From NCBI GenBank assembly GCA_019188255.1, contig JAETXT010000012.1, positions 1,674,001 to 1,738,000 on the forward strand: a DNA stretch of 64,000 bases. The letters are read 5' to 3'. The translations under genes and the position numbers were made by a program. This DNA comes from Verticillium longisporum. Taxonomy: Eukaryota > Ascomycota > Sordariomycetes > Glomerellales > Plectosphaerellaceae. Positions within the stretch are counted from its first letter, which is position 1. Each line of letters opens with the position of its first letter. The notes under the pieces are model-generated. The model searched no databases. It was not told where the DNA came from and worked only from the letters and a program-made list of their open reading frames with translations. Below are positions 21,781-33,331 of this stretch, piece by piece.

Positions 21781-24217
21781 TTATGATATGAACTGAATGG
21801 TACGCAGAACACGCATTGGTACTACGCCCTTGGCCTCCGTATCTACCAGCTCTCTGACGTCGTCAATCGTTTTATACAGGGACCTTACGATGGCATGCTC
21901 TGGAGTTAGTACCACCTCTCCTATTTCGAGGGCCTGCCGGAAGAAGGCCTCTGCCTCCTGCCGCTTCCCTGCTGCCATTCGCAAACCCCCGAGCCCATGC
22001 AAGGCTATAATTTTGGCATAATTCTTATAACCCACGCCCCTCTCTGGTCGTTCAATCAGGTCTTGAAGTAGGGCCTCTGCTTCTTGAAATCTGTCTTGCA
22101 AACCCAATGTTAGCCCGAGGCTGCAAAACAACTTGAAAAGTTGCGGCTCCTCTCGTGGGCCGAATGTGTCTCGGTGCTGCACAGCTTTCCGGAGGACAAC
22201 CTCCGCTTCCTGGTGCTTGCCCAGTAAATTCAAGACCAGCGACAGCATTCCCAAGGTTTGAAGTGTATGTTTCTGCCGGGAGTACTTGTCCAGGTCAACT
22301 CCGGGTGCATTTCGAATTACTTCTTCCGCTTCTCCGAGCTTCTGTCCTGCACACAATCCAGCAGCAAATTCAGAACGGACACTCGTGATCGCATATTCGT
22401 TCGGTTCTGGCCTCCCTTCGAGGAATGCAAGCACTCGGCGGTAGTTTTCTTCGGCCTCTTTGTACCTGCCCCGGGCTTGAAGCGACGCATTGAGACTTAG
22501 GAAGCACAATATGATAGCTTCGTCATCCAGGTCCTGAGCCTTACTTAGCCACTCCAGTGCAAAGCGTAGATTCTTCTCTGACTCTTCGGGCTGATTATCG
22601 AAAAGCAGAGATCCGCCCAGAAGATAAATACTTGTGACTGTCAAGCTGTGGGTTGGACCCAGAACCCTGTTCCGTATCTCAACAGCCTTTCGTAACATCA
22701 TCACTGCTCTCTGGCGTACACCCATTTGGACTTGGTATTGGCCCGCTTTGCTGAGGACATTTGCCATGCTTTTTTCTAGAACGGCATCCCCTGTATGTTG
22801 CTCGTTCTCGAATGGACCCAGGTGCTGGTCTAGCATCTCGCACACCTGCCAATTCTCCATTCGGGCGTCGGGATACTTGCTAGACATGGTGTCGAAGAAT
22901 AAACGCTGCGTTGGCAGCTTCCTGTCTTTTGACTTGAGCCACTCTTGAGTGCAGAACTGGACCATCGGGTGCATGTCAAGCGCGTCGTTGTTCACATCCA
23001 CCCCGACCAGCGAGTATCCCGTGAGACAGGTCAAATCGTCTTCGAAAACGGGGGAGGCTTCTGAGGAGGAACTGCTGCTGGCTGTCGCTGGAGACTGCTC
23101 TTCTTGAGGCTGCTCTGGCACGTAGTGCTGTAGAATCCAGATCGGAATGTTCTGCGCACTGAAGAAGCTCATGAACGCAAGAAGATATGCCGCCGACCTT
23201 TGCTCCTCCCAGATGAACTCAAAGGTGATCTGCCACGTCTCGATGATGGAATTATGGGCGGTATAGTCCCTTCGCATGTCCTTGACACCTTTCTTGAGCA
23301 GCTTTGCCTTCTGCTTTCTGTCGAGCCGAAGCTTATCCAGATATTTGGTCGGCGACATGAGAGCTTGGCGGGCGATGTACGCAGCGGCCTGTGTAATCGC
23401 GAGCGGTACCCGTCCGAGTTCCTTGACCAGCTCAACCAATGTGGCAGGCTCGTCCTTGTCGCCGATCTTCCGGCGGACCAACTGGAGCGCTAGCGCTTCG
23501 TCCATGACAGGGACATCGAAGATATTTTTGTTGTCACCCGTCAGCTCGAACGCGACATCTCGACTGCGGGATGTGATGACGAAGGAGCCGTTGCTGCTCC
23601 TAGGGAGGAACGCAGAGAGTGGTTCTCTATCGTCGTTTTGTCTGGTGGACAAGACTCGCGCATCATCGACGTTGTCGAGGATCATGAGCCACTTTCCATG
23701 GCTTTCATCGCACAGCCAGCTATGCACCAGTTGCAGCACGTCTGCGTTCGGTTCATTATGACCTGGTATTCTGAATTCCGCCGCTATCTTCCGGTATGCG
23801 CTCTTGAATCGCTCGACGGTGCTGGCAAATACCCAAAGGACGTGGGTGTCGCTCGATGATTTGATTTGACAAGCATGGTGTATGGCAAGCTGTGATTTAC
23901 TGTTGGGGTCAGTCTAATGGTCTCGTCTAGACGAGGAAGCATACTGACCCAATACCGCCGAGGCCGATAAGCGCAGCACGGTACGGCGGCGCAACGAGGC
24001 GCTCCGCCAGCCAGCTGGAGATTGTCGGTCTTTCAACAAAGTCTGCGTCTGGATGGAATGGAACCATCCTGACTGGTGTAGTACGCTGAGGGACTGTCGC
24101 AAAGTTATTGAAATGGACATCGAGGCTGCCAGCCACTGACGTGCCAGCAAATACATTACGTCCGGATATCGGACCGCCAAACGAGGACCCAACAACAGAT
24201 CCAAAACCAGTCTCCAT
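21781..24217 (-). CDS. NB-ARC/TPR NOD-like receptor with N-terminal amyloid-type signalling motif
   Basis: Two exons, 24217-23949 and 23899-21781, with a 49-nt intron that splits the P-loop codon; 795 residues, no frame damage. Seen: residues 13-36 form a glycine-spaced motif (GPISGRNVFAG...); an NB-ARC core with P-loop GLGGIGKSQ (about residue 84), Walker B-like WLMILDNVDD, sensor-like GSFVITSRSRDVA and GRVPLAITQAAAYI; a winged-helix-like region ending DALDMHPMVQFCTQEWL; then tetratricopeptide repeats to the end (A-E-x-x-x-R-K/Q-A-L/V patterns). Fungal NLRs of this layout are immune or incompatibility receptors that oligomerise on ligand binding. There is no N-terminal effector domain; the effector appears to be the divergent neighbour, which carries the same motif. 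The start at 24217 is the Met directly before the motif. Confidence 0.9.
24110..24181 (-). other. motif shared with neighbouring effector (NLR copy)
   Basis: Encodes NLR residues 13-36. Reading from the proline, GPISGRNV, then AG, S, G and a terminal F are identical in spacing to the effector copy at 25508-25573. The glycine/asparagine pattern resembles HET-s/sigma-type amyloid motifs; the class is inferred, not tested. Confidence 0.8.
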
Positions 24218-24505
24218 TGCTGATGATATCAAGTGCAGAGAACGAGGCCGTTGACTTTGAAGGAGACTACTTGATGATCCGACACGTAGCAAGGCAAGAG
24301 ATTAACATAGAAGAGCGAAGAAGCGGGGTAAGGCTGGCAAAGAATCATATTGTAATTTCGGCGTGGCAGCACCTTGGGATCAGGAAACTTGATTGGGCAA
24401 GCGAGGAGAGGTATCTATATAAGGTGGATGGATGTGCAATAAACTGTGCACCAGGCTCTCCCTCGTTCTTGACAACTTCACGAACATTTCCGTTTCTCCA
24501 TCAAA
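24218..24505. promoter_or_regulatory. bidirectional promoter of the NLR/effector pair
   Basis: 288 bp separates the two divergent start codons, so the pair probably shares regulation. A good TATA box (TATATAA, 24416-24422) lies 84 bp upstream of the effector ATG. No TATA was recognised for the NLR side. Confidence 0.6.
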
Positions 24506-25579
24506 ATGCCAGATCTTGACCCCTATGATTTCACCGTGGCTTGGATCGCCCCCCTCGCGATCGAGGCCGAGGCGGCAATTCATATGCTCGACGGTCTGCA
24601 TCCCGGGCGATTCGCGCTCAAGCGGGGAGATGACTATGTCTATATAGCAGGCCATCTTCAGGGCCACAACATCATCATCGCCACGCTGCCTACCGGCCAA
24701 GAATACGGCACAGGATCCGCGGCCGCCATTGCCAGCCAGGTCAAGTCGTTCTTCCCTAACATCTGGTTTGGACTTCTCGTCGGGGTGGCGGCGGGTCTCC
24801 CGAATCTCGCTCGAGCCCCGCCGCGAGACATTCGTCTTGGCGATGTGCTCGTTGCGGTTGCCAATGGCGAAAAGCCGGGGCTCGTCGCTTACGACCTGGG
24901 CAAAGACACTGGTGGAGACCTGGAGCTGTTGCACTCCGGACGCGTGCTCGCTAATACGGAGAGCGTCGTGCTGTCAGCAATCACGAGCATCAACCATCAC
25001 ATGCCATACGATAGCCAGATCTTCCTCCAACACTTTGTTTCTTTGCAAAAGAAGGTGGAAGCAAAGCGCACATTCGTCGACCCCGGCCAGGACAAAGACA
25101 AGCTCTACGACACTGACGATAAAGGCAAGACGATCGAAGTGCAACGCTAACCGAGACCAGAGGCAGAGCGCACCCGCGTCTGGTACGGGTCGATCGGCTC
25201 GGGGGACAAGCTGATGAAGAATGCCCGCAACAGAAATCGCCTCCGCGACACGTTCGACCTCATCGGGCTCGAGATGGAGGCGGCCGGCACCATGAACCGG
25301 ATCCCCGTCGGCGTGATTCGCGGCGTGTGCGACTACGCCGACGAGCACAAGAATAAAGACTGGCAGCCGTACGCGGCGGCCATGGCAGCGGCGTACGCAA
25401 AGGCCGTCTTGGTGGAGATCACTCCCAAGCGGGCCACGCCTAAGCAGACCTCCGCCGAGGGTGGGTCTGGATCGGCGACGGGCCGACCCGGCGGCCCCTT
25501 TTTTCACGGCCCAATCTCTGGCCGTAATGTCGTGGCTGGCATGTCGACATCGGGGAACACGAATCAGACATTCAGTTAG
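24506..25579 (+). CDS. PNP/UDP-phosphorylase-domain effector with C-terminal amyloid-type motif, interrupted by in-frame TAA
   Basis: ATG at 24506, one frame to 25579, broken only by TAA at 25148-25150. Seen: N-terminal DFTVAWIAPLAIEAEAAIHMLDG, GHNIIIATLPTGQEYGTGSAAAIASQ, WFGLLVGVAAGLPN and DIRLGDVLVAV; after the stop, RVWYGSIGSGDKLMKNA, the substrate-site-like IGLEMEAAGTMN, VIRGVCDYADEHKNKDWQPYAAAMAAAYAKAVL, a Gly/Ser linker and the shared motif in the last ~24 residues. This is the nucleoside phosphorylase-like domain that usually sits at the N-terminus of fungal NLRs, where it is thought to act as an effector on nucleosides or nucleotides. Here it is a separate protein. The stop falls between conserved segments (VQR and PRPEAERTRVWYG). 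An intron was considered and rejected. It may be a null allele; a truncated product would lose the EMEAAG site and the motif. Confidence 0.85.
25508..25573 (+). other. motif shared with neighbouring NLR (effector copy)
   Basis: Encodes the last residues before the natural end, preceded by a flexible Gly/Ser/Pro linker. Thirteen of 22 positions match the NLR copy, including the GPISGRNV block and the final F. The C-terminal placement on an effector and N-terminal placement on the NLR match the known arrangement of HET-S/NWD2-type partners. Confidence 0.8.
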
Positions 25580-26030
25580 GGGTGTGGTACGAACAATGTT
25601 ATCAGTTTTCATTTGAGAGGCGGACAACTGATGGATAATACTTGTGATGGGTGCTGTGCGGCCGCGTCAGCCTCGGTCAAAACAAAGTTTGGCAGCCGTT
25701 GGGAGTCTATCTATCCAGGATGTGAGAACGAGTCATCTGCTCCCCTCACTCCGGGGTCGACTGCAGCGGCCTCTTCATCCCGGCCTCAGCACGACCGTCG
25801 CAGGATGCAGCGATCTCGGCATGCATGACTCGTCCCTTTTGGTGTTCATCTCTGTTTATTTGAGCTCATTGTTTATCAAGACAGCAACAATGTTTCCTAG
25901 TCTATCTTGCAGTGCATGATACCATGGCTCGTGACCCTACAATATGGGAAATCCAAAAATCCAACGCTTGTAGACCAGACTCCCAGCGCCCGGGTAATTT
26001 CCAAATCCATGACCAACCTTGGGTCGTCTT
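25580..26030. other. intergenic region between convergent genes
   Basis: 3' flanks of the effector (+) and Pth11-like gene (-). No gene, repeat or terminator motif recognised beyond moderately AT-rich DNA around 25850-25900. Confidence 0.5.
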
Positions 26031-27298
26031 TTACAGTGCCGACTCGCGAACCCTGGCTCCCTTTTCCCTACCGTCAACGTCCTGCCTCACAGCGAGTTCA
26101 AACTCGGTCCTGACCACGATGCCATCCCCACTTGACAAGCTGATATCGTCCTTGTGCATCCTCTCAACGCTGCTGACGGGACCGTTGATGTTCTCCTGAC
26201 TGTCAAGCGCTGTGTGTGTGTTCCTAAGCGAACGTAGCTTTGTGTCACGCTGACCTCTAGAACCGCCTCCACTGTTGCCACTCTCGTTTTGATAGTAAGC
26301 ACGGTCGGTCGATCCGCTGATGTCCTTGCGCAGGATGAAGCGATCAAAGACAGGCTTGATGCCGGGAATGGAGAGCGCGATGAGGGTGGCGCCGATCTCT
26401 GCAACCTCAACAATGAGCATCGGGTTGTAGGCCCACGACATGTCGGGCTCCCACTGGCCTTGGATGACAAGGGCGAGACGGGCACTGGAAATGGCGATGA
26501 CACTGGGAACTGTCAGTCGACGATGCCGAGGCTTGAGATATTCTTGCCAATAGGGGAAAGGGCTCGCGACTTACAGAATACCAGGCAGCAAGATACAGGC
26601 CAGCTGGATCTTCTGCTTGCGTTGCATGCGCAACATCCTGAGCATGGCAATGGGGATGCCAAACAACAGAAAGTCGCAAAACAGCGAGATGACCGAGTTG
26701 ACACTGTACACGATGCCCCAGGCAAGACATGAATATTTTCGACGCCCGGCTGCCAGTCGTAGGGCCACAGGGCCGTCACGGGCAGGCAGTGGAAGATGAT
26801 GAGGCACATCTGGGGCAGGTAGCCCGCGACAAGAACGCCGGCGGTGACGCGAATGGCGATCATAAACCTGTTGTGCTGGCTGCAAAGACGGTGGTAGAAT
26901 GCCAGGCCTGAAATGCGACAGACTAGTAGGGACGTTGTGTAGATGAGATGGGCAACGAAGTCGAGAACCTCGGACTGCTCGACAACGGGCATGGTCATGA
27001 CATGCTGGATATATTCGTAGTGCCGTCCGGAGCCGATCTGGATGAGCTTGATGCAGAGACCGACAAAAGGGGCGTATAGTAGGAGAGATAAAGCAGCCAG
27101 GGCATCGTCGAAGCCTAAGAGTTTGACCATGAAGCCTCTCGATAGGAGACGGATGATGACAATGATGGAAGAGGCAGCGAAGATGAAGGCGATGGCGGCA
27201 ATGGCAGAACCGTCACGGCTTTCATTGAGGAAGTCCTTGGTGATGCCCTCTGGCACGCGGCCATCGCGGAAGGCTTGATCGACTAGGGGGTCGCCCAT
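26031..27298 (-). CDS. Pth11-like / fungal rhodopsin-domain seven-helix membrane protein, one frameshift
   Basis: Exons 27298-26575 and 26502-26031; about 398 residues with one base counted back. Seen: seven hydrophobic helices (IAAIAFIFAASSIIVIIRLL, DDALAALSLLLYAPFVGLCI, FVAHLIYTTSLLVCRISGLAFYHRL, AIRVTAGVLVAGYLPQMCLIIFHCLPV, VISLFCDFLLFGIPIAML, QLACILLPGIL-VIAISSARLAL and EVAEIGATLIALSIPGIKP), then a polar cytoplasmic tail with Ser/Gln-rich stretches. The CRISGLAFYHRL and HCLPVTALW elements are typical of the fungal rhodopsin/Pth11-like domain found in surface-sensing receptor-like proteins. No CFEM domain is present. The frame breaks at 26736-26739 (four A on the coding strand, five needed) to reach YSCLAWGIVYSVNSVISLF. 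Confidence 0.8.
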
Positions 27299-29312
27299 GT
27301 TGGCGGGCCGAGGGCGATCCTCGCGTCACGACGGAAGATATGGGTGGATTTTTCTTCTCCTTTGCAATCAAGTGTAGGTAGAGAGGAGGGACAGCAGGAG
27401 GAGGGGTGTGGATGTGTCTGTGGGACCAAAGAAGGGCGGATCAATCCGGAGCCAAGAGATTCCAACGGTCGTCTTATAAGATGATATAGCAAGATCGATC
27501 AGACGGCGCAATCGAGGGGCGTCAGATACGCCGGGTGGCTTGCCGTTTTCATATTGAGTTTACTGGGGGTTTGTCTGAAAGTGAAGTCTGGAATACTGCG
27601 CCAGGCTGATGAAAAGAGAGAACAATTCGGGGGCAGAGGGCAACAGAGGGCAGGAACAAAGGAGACGTGGGCCTCGAGGAAAGGGGCCCAGTCTAGGCTT
27701 GAGGCAGGCGTGGAGGACAAGACCAGACAAGAGACAGAGACAAGATGGGGGCAAGGATGTGATGTGAAACAGGGCTGTGGCTAAACGGGCAAGAAGGCCA
27801 GACTTTTTTGCGAACCTGCAAACCGCGACGCCATATCGCGGAACATCAGTCGACCGTTGACGAATGCGGTGGGTTGTGGCGTTCTGTTAGGAGCCCCCAG
27901 GCTGAGGCTAGAGACGTAACCACGAACCTTGCGGCGAACTCGGCCCGTGATCGAGTGGGGCCACCAAAAAAAAAGGGCAGCACCTGCAGGGCAAGGACGG
28001 CAGAGGAGGGCAAGGACAGACGGAAGCGGCCGGAGCAGATGCCGTTCGGTTGGTGCTGGCGGTTGCCCAGCGAGCTGATTTAGCACGTCTCTTTGCAGGT
28101 GGTGGCTTGGAGCGCTGCCAGGGACGGCCCTGGAGGCGCTCGAGGTACTTTGCCTAAACTGGCAGGCTTTACCCTTCTCAAAGGCACTGACACTGGGCTT
28201 GGCTTGACCTAGCGGTACTGTACTCGGCACCCAGGCATCGAGTTCGCTGCAGGGCATCGATCTGTGAGGTAAAGCAGGTACTTACAGCGGACGGCCGGTG
28301 GGGGTGTGCCAGGGTAAGCGAGCGACGGCGAATGGGGCCGCGCGGAACATTTGCGATCCCATCCGGCTGGTGGGTCCTCCTAGCATCAAGAAGGTAAGGC
28401 CCATTGATGTCGTGGATGGCCTGCTGCAGGTGCAAGTGCAACCGTGATGGCCAGGTAGGTACCATCCCTTTGAACACGAGAACGACCTCAGGTACAACGG
28501 TACGTACTGGGTGCTCCAGATATAATGGCAGAATTGGCTTCTGGGCCAGTTATGTAATATCGCTTGATAGCACTATATGAGATAAGATCCTTTAAGTAGG
28601 CGGTCGAGCCGGCGGCTCTTGGCTTCAAGTACCTGAGACCGTTCTCGTGTTCAAAGGGATGTAGGGAGGTTGGTAGCCAAGGTAGGTGTACGTTCATGTG
28701 AGGTAAAGTAGGTGCAGGCGCTATCGCGAGCTAAATACCACCACCAACGCCTGCTTCGTCTCCCTAGTCGTACCTGGCTTCTGCTTCCTTTCTGCTACCG
28801 GGCGGCGCGCCTTCCTCGCTCGCAGTACCGTACCATACCTTCCTTGAGTAACCTGAGGCTAGCTAGGTAGGCAGGTACGCCAGGTCGGTAGTTTCCTTGG
28901 TGGCCACCACCACAACCAACAACATGGTCCCACGGCCTCCCGCTGCCGTCGCGTCCCTTGCATCGAAGCGGAATATCGGATGGTCATGACGAGACGAAGA
29001 CCCCCCCGTCCTCAATCTCCCGAAATCATCCAAAATATTGGAGCCCCTCATCTACTTTACAGTTAGCTACATCTGCCTTCAGTTATACGAACAACCGGCC
29101 TGTCTTCCCACTCACAGTATAAGGACTAACACCACCTCCGCTGGTACCCGGCCTCCCCCTCGCTGTCCCGTCCCGTCCCGCCCTTCTCTGTCCCGTCCCC
29201 CCCTCTCCACTCCCCTCCCTCTCCCTCTCCCTCTCCTCCTGACCACTCTGCCCCCATCTCCTCGACTTTTTTTTCACACGAGACGAAACGAGCGCGCGAC
29301 ACGCGACCCGAG
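27299..29312. other. 2-kb divergent intergenic region, gene-free
   Basis: Between the Pth11-like gene (-) and the amidase (+). Holds several GTACCT/AGGTAC elements, an inverted repeat (28463-28661) and a CT-rich leader from about 29150 to 29275 ahead of the amidase start. Open frames here have no recognisable product. Confidence 0.6.
28463..28661. repeat. 33-bp inverted repeat with 133-bp loop
   Basis: Left arm 28463-28495 and right arm 28629-28661 are reverse complements at 31 of 33 positions (arm begins CATCCCTTTGAACACGAGAA). No obvious target-site duplication at the outer edges and no gene inside the loop. Could be a short non-autonomous element remnant or a hairpin locus. Confidence 0.85.
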
Positions 29313-31202
29313 ATGCATCACCATCACCTGGCCCTCGCCGTGGCGTGTGCTGCGGGCGCCCACGTAGCTCACGCGCAGTTTGGCACGGGCATCTCGCCAC
29401 TCCTCTTCCCTCTCCTCGAGAATGTCGACTCCAACGACCTCTTCCCCGTGGACACCTGTGGCGATGGCTTCCAGCTCGAGGAGGCAACCATTGACGACAT
29501 GCAGCGGGCCATGGAGGCCGGCGCACTGACCTCCCACCAGCTTGTCCTCTGCTACCTCCAACGTACCTATCAGACCCAAGAGTACACCAAGTCTCTGCTG
29601 CAGTTCAACCCCGACGCCTTTGCCATTGCCGCCGAGCGCGACGCCGAACGCGCCGCTGGTAAGGTTCGCGGACCTCCCCACGGCTTCGCCTGCCCCGCCA
29701 AGGATAACATCTCCACCAAGGTCAGCCCCGAGACCTCGGCCGGTAGCTTCGCCCTTCAAGGCAGTATCGTGCCCCGTGATGCTCACCTCGTCGCCCTCCT
29801 GAGGGAGGCCGGCGCCGTCCTCTTCGGCAAGGCTGCTCTCTCTGAGTGGGCCGACATGCGCAGCAACAACTACTCCGAGGGCTATTCAGCTCGCGGTGGC
29901 CAGGTTCGCAGCGCCTACAACCTGACTGTCAACCCCGGCGGCAGCAGCTCGGGCAGCGCCGTGGGCGTTGGCTCGAACGCCATCGCCTTCTCTCTTGGCA
30001 CTGAGACCGATGGCAGTGGTGAGTACTTTTTCCTCCGGGTCATGTCTTGGAATCAGAGACGCATCCGGCCTCCAGCTGGAATGAGACGCAAGCTGACGAC
30101 AGATCGACCAGTCATCAACCCCGCCATGCGCAACTCTCTCGTTGGCTTCAAGCCCACTGTCGGACTCACCTCTAGGGCTGGGTATGTTCGCTTCTTGATT
30201 CGCGCCGTTCGCTGCTAAACAGGGTCTAGCGTCATTCCTGAGAGCGAGCACCAGGACTCCGTCGGCACCTTCGGGCGCACCGTTCGTGATGCCGTCTATG
30301 CCTTTGATGCCATCTGGGGCATTGACCCTCGTGACGAGTACAGTCTCGCTCAGGAGGGCCACACGCCCGAGGGTGGCTACACTCAGTTCCTGACGACCAA
30401 GGAGAGTCTCAAGGGCGCCGTCTTTGGCATTCCCTGGAAGAGCTTCTGGGTCTATGCGGACGACGCCCAGAAACGCGTCCTCAACAGCTTGATATGCAGC
30501 CTCAAGCATGCCGGCGCCAAAATCGTCAACAACACGGAGATTCTCGACTACGAGACCATTGTCAGCCCGCATGGCTGGGACTGGGACTACGGTTCCTTCC
30601 GCGGTTTCCCCAATGAGTCCGAGTACACCGTCGTCAAGGTCGACTTTTACAACAACATTAAGACGTATTTGTCTGAACTCGAGAACACGAATATTCGCTC
30701 CCTCGAGGATATTGTCCAGTACAACTATGATAACGACGGGTCTGAGGGTGGGAATCCCTGGCCCCTCGGTAACCCGGGCTTCTACTCTGGCCAGGACGGC
30801 TTCCTTGCCTCACTCGAGACCAAGGGCATCAAGGACGAGACGTACCTCCAGGCCGTTGAGTTCACGGGCCGCTCTACTCGTGACGGCATCAACCACGCCT
30901 TGAGCCTCGGTCCCAAGGGGACAAAGCTGAACGGTCTTCTTGTGCCTCCTGATGTCGGCCAGAGCTATCAGATCGCCGCCCAGGCCGGTTATCCCGTTGT
31001 CACGCTTCCCGTGAGCGTGCATGAGAGCACAGGCATGCCCTACGGCCTTGCCATCATGCAGACGGCCTACGGCGAGGCTGAGCTGGTCAAGTGGGCCAGC
31101 GCCATCGAGGACCTGCAGCTTACTTCCGGCACGCCTCTGAAGAGGTCGCTGCCCAAGTGGTACGGCTACCTCGAGAGGAACATTCCCATCAACAACGTTT
31201 GA
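29313..31202 (+). CDS. secreted amidase-signature family hydrolase
   Basis: Three exons: 29313-30018, 30112-30181 and 30230-31202; 582 residues, frame intact. Seen: a signal peptide-like start with a hydrophobic core ending AHVAHAQ (cleavage near residue 21), then an amidase signature fold with a lysine in AKDNIST, GSFALQGSIVPRDAHLVALLREAGAVLFGKAALSEWADMR, and the Gly/Ser stretch NPGGSSSGSAVGVGS...GTETDGS, which together supply the Ser-cisSer-Lys triad expected for the family. The C-terminal half has LPVSVHESTGMPYGLAIMQ. Fungal secreted members hydrolyse amides but the substrate cannot be read from sequence. Second-intron acceptor chosen at TAG 30227-30229 because the earlier CAG would create a stop. 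Confidence 0.88.
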
Positions 31203-32771
31203 GGAGGTTCTCGTTGTTGGATGTGTACATAACTGATCTCACACTTATATACCTTGTCCACATAGTAATCCCCCTTATCAAAGGGTGTTAATTGGTTCGC
31301 GCTATGACCGTTCTTGTGCATCGAGTGGAAGACGCTGACGCTGAATGGGAGCAGGCCGACATGCTTACTGTCGCCTCGCTAGAACTGGTGGCTTGAGGGT
31401 AAGGCAAGTTGGTCCATGACCCCTACAAGGGAGGCGAGGCCTCCTACTGCTCAACTATTCCCGAGTTCACGCTGCCCTCGGTTTGTTCTTGCGAACCTGT
31501 CCCTTTGACATGGGGCCAGGCCTAGATGCATATAAGGCCCAAGAAGCGAGATGCGACGGCCTACTACACTCGAGGTGCCAGCGCTGAAGCATGCGTCTGC
31601 CATTTATGAGAGATAAGAGGCCCTCGTCCTGATCAGGACGTGCTCTTCGTCACGAACTCTATCCTGCCCATGACCCTCCCAAGCTTAGCGCTCACCTCTA
31701 GCGATGACCCTGCTCGTATCTCAGGACAAAGCAATGCGGTGACGATCACGGGCGAGACCACCATGGACTTGTCGATCTCTGCCACTTTTTGTGCGGTCGC
31801 TGGCCAGCATCGGCACTCGAAATTTCGGGACGATCGCGATCGGAAGTTGAGCGACGCGGGAACGAGCGGGTCTAGCGTTGATGGCGGCGGACGGCGCCTT
31901 CGGCCGTGGAAGGCAGTCTATTGGATCGTGCATCAGTTCCATTCCGGGGGTTACACGGGCCCGCATTTCTTCTCTGACTCCGCAATGACTTACTTGTTCG
32001 TAGCGGCGCGTCCGCTTTTCAAAGTGCGTCGGGAGGTGTGCGTCCGGGGGAACAGGATAATCATGGTCACATTGCGGTGCTATGGCTTTGACTTGGCACG
32101 GCGAGGTGGAGGTGAGAGTCGAGAGCGAGATTACGGGCGTGTGAGATTCTGACGCGCATGTTGTAGCTCCTTTCTAGCAGCAGCTCAGAGAAGTTTAGTA
32201 TGTGGGGATGCGAAGCCAAACATTTAGCTGACAGGCTTGTGCAAGTACGTGGCTTATAGGGAACGGCACATCGTCAGATTGATCGTTCACAAAGAGTGAG
32301 TTGGAGGTCATCCCGATGTATATGCGCGCGGACAGGAACAGAGACTAGCCTGCGGTATAGTTCTCGTTAGCAAGTGGAGATTTTATCATGGGCACGGCGT
32401 GCTGGGAAGTTGTTTAGGTCCATCTTCGGAAACGCAGCGTTCTTACTACTGACGAAAACCGAGAGCCAAGGTGATCGGGCAATTCGGGGCGCACCAGTCT
32501 GATGATCACCTGTAAAGAAAGCAGCGAACCACGAGACGTAGATAACTGTCGATAGACTCCTCACACTTTCAGTCAGTAGTTTTCATACAGAAGAAGCGGC
32601 CTTCTTCTCAACCTGAATTAAGGCTTCCTGTAAGGCATCTTGCTTGCACGTCCTACGTGATTCGCCATCTGTCAGTGCTTGATTTGGAGCAGAGTGGAGA
32701 GGTCTTCCATACGTGGTCCGCAGGCAATAGATAATAGGTATGGGGTCGGGAATACATCTAAATTCTGGCCT
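31203..32771. other. gene-free region, possibly decayed coding DNA
   Basis: No intact gene. A short stretch near 31400-31480 reads like coding sequence (HDPYKGGEASYCSTIPEFTLPS) but has no start and is surrounded by stops. An open frame at about 31640-32152 (+) has no recognisable domain. I do not call a gene. Confidence 0.5.
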
Positions 32772-32779
32772 TCTGCAGC

Positions 32780-33331
32780 CAGGGCTGCCGTCAGAACAAA
32801 CAAATCAAATATAGAGGTTCAATTTGACTGTTTGGTATATTTTAAACAATCGATTTGACTGTTTGACTTATTTGCTAAATATTTGACTATTTAATTAACG
32901 TAAGGCTAAGAACTAGAAAGTAATTATAGGGTCTTAGTATATAAGTATAAGATATCTAGACTAAGCTATCTAAGTAAGTAGTTTTAATAATATAAGTTCC
33001 TAAATAATATTTTAGGCTATTATAGGTATATAGACTATATATCTATAGATATATAGGTTACATTCCCATAAGTAAGGTAGGTTACGTGCCCGCAGCTAGG
33101 TGACGTGCCCCCGCAGCTAGGTCACGTGCCTATAGGTAAGCTATTCTATAGGATTAGGCTTAAATCTATCGGAATAACCTAATATTCCGGAAATATAGAT
33201 ATATTTAGAAGTTTATTAAATAGCTAAATAAATAAGGGTAGTGAATTTGACTATTTGAATATATTTTAAGGGTCTATTTGTTTGATTGTTTGATGGATTT
33301 GTTTAATGGATTTGTTCTGGAGGCAGCGCTG
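32780..33331. mobile_element. 552-bp hAT-like non-autonomous TIR element (MITE), AT-rich
   Basis: Ends are inverted repeats (left CAGGGCTGCCGTCAGAACAAA; 18 of 21 positions match the right end). It is flanked by a perfect 8-bp direct duplication, TCTGCAGC, at 32772-32779 and 33332-33339. The inside is strongly AT-rich with repeated TTTGACTRTTTGA words and no coding capacity. An 8-bp target duplication and CAGGG terminus fit the hAT superfamily. Confidence 0.85.

Noticed and set aside
25055..25166. An intron removing the TAA in the effector
   Set aside because: GCTAAC before an AG looks like a branch site, but the candidate GT donors either break the frame or delete the conserved DPGQDKDKLY region, and the nearest GT would make a 22-nt intron.
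31640..32152. 170-residue open frame
   Set aside because: Starts at GTG, no recognisable domain, sits in apparently decaying DNA.
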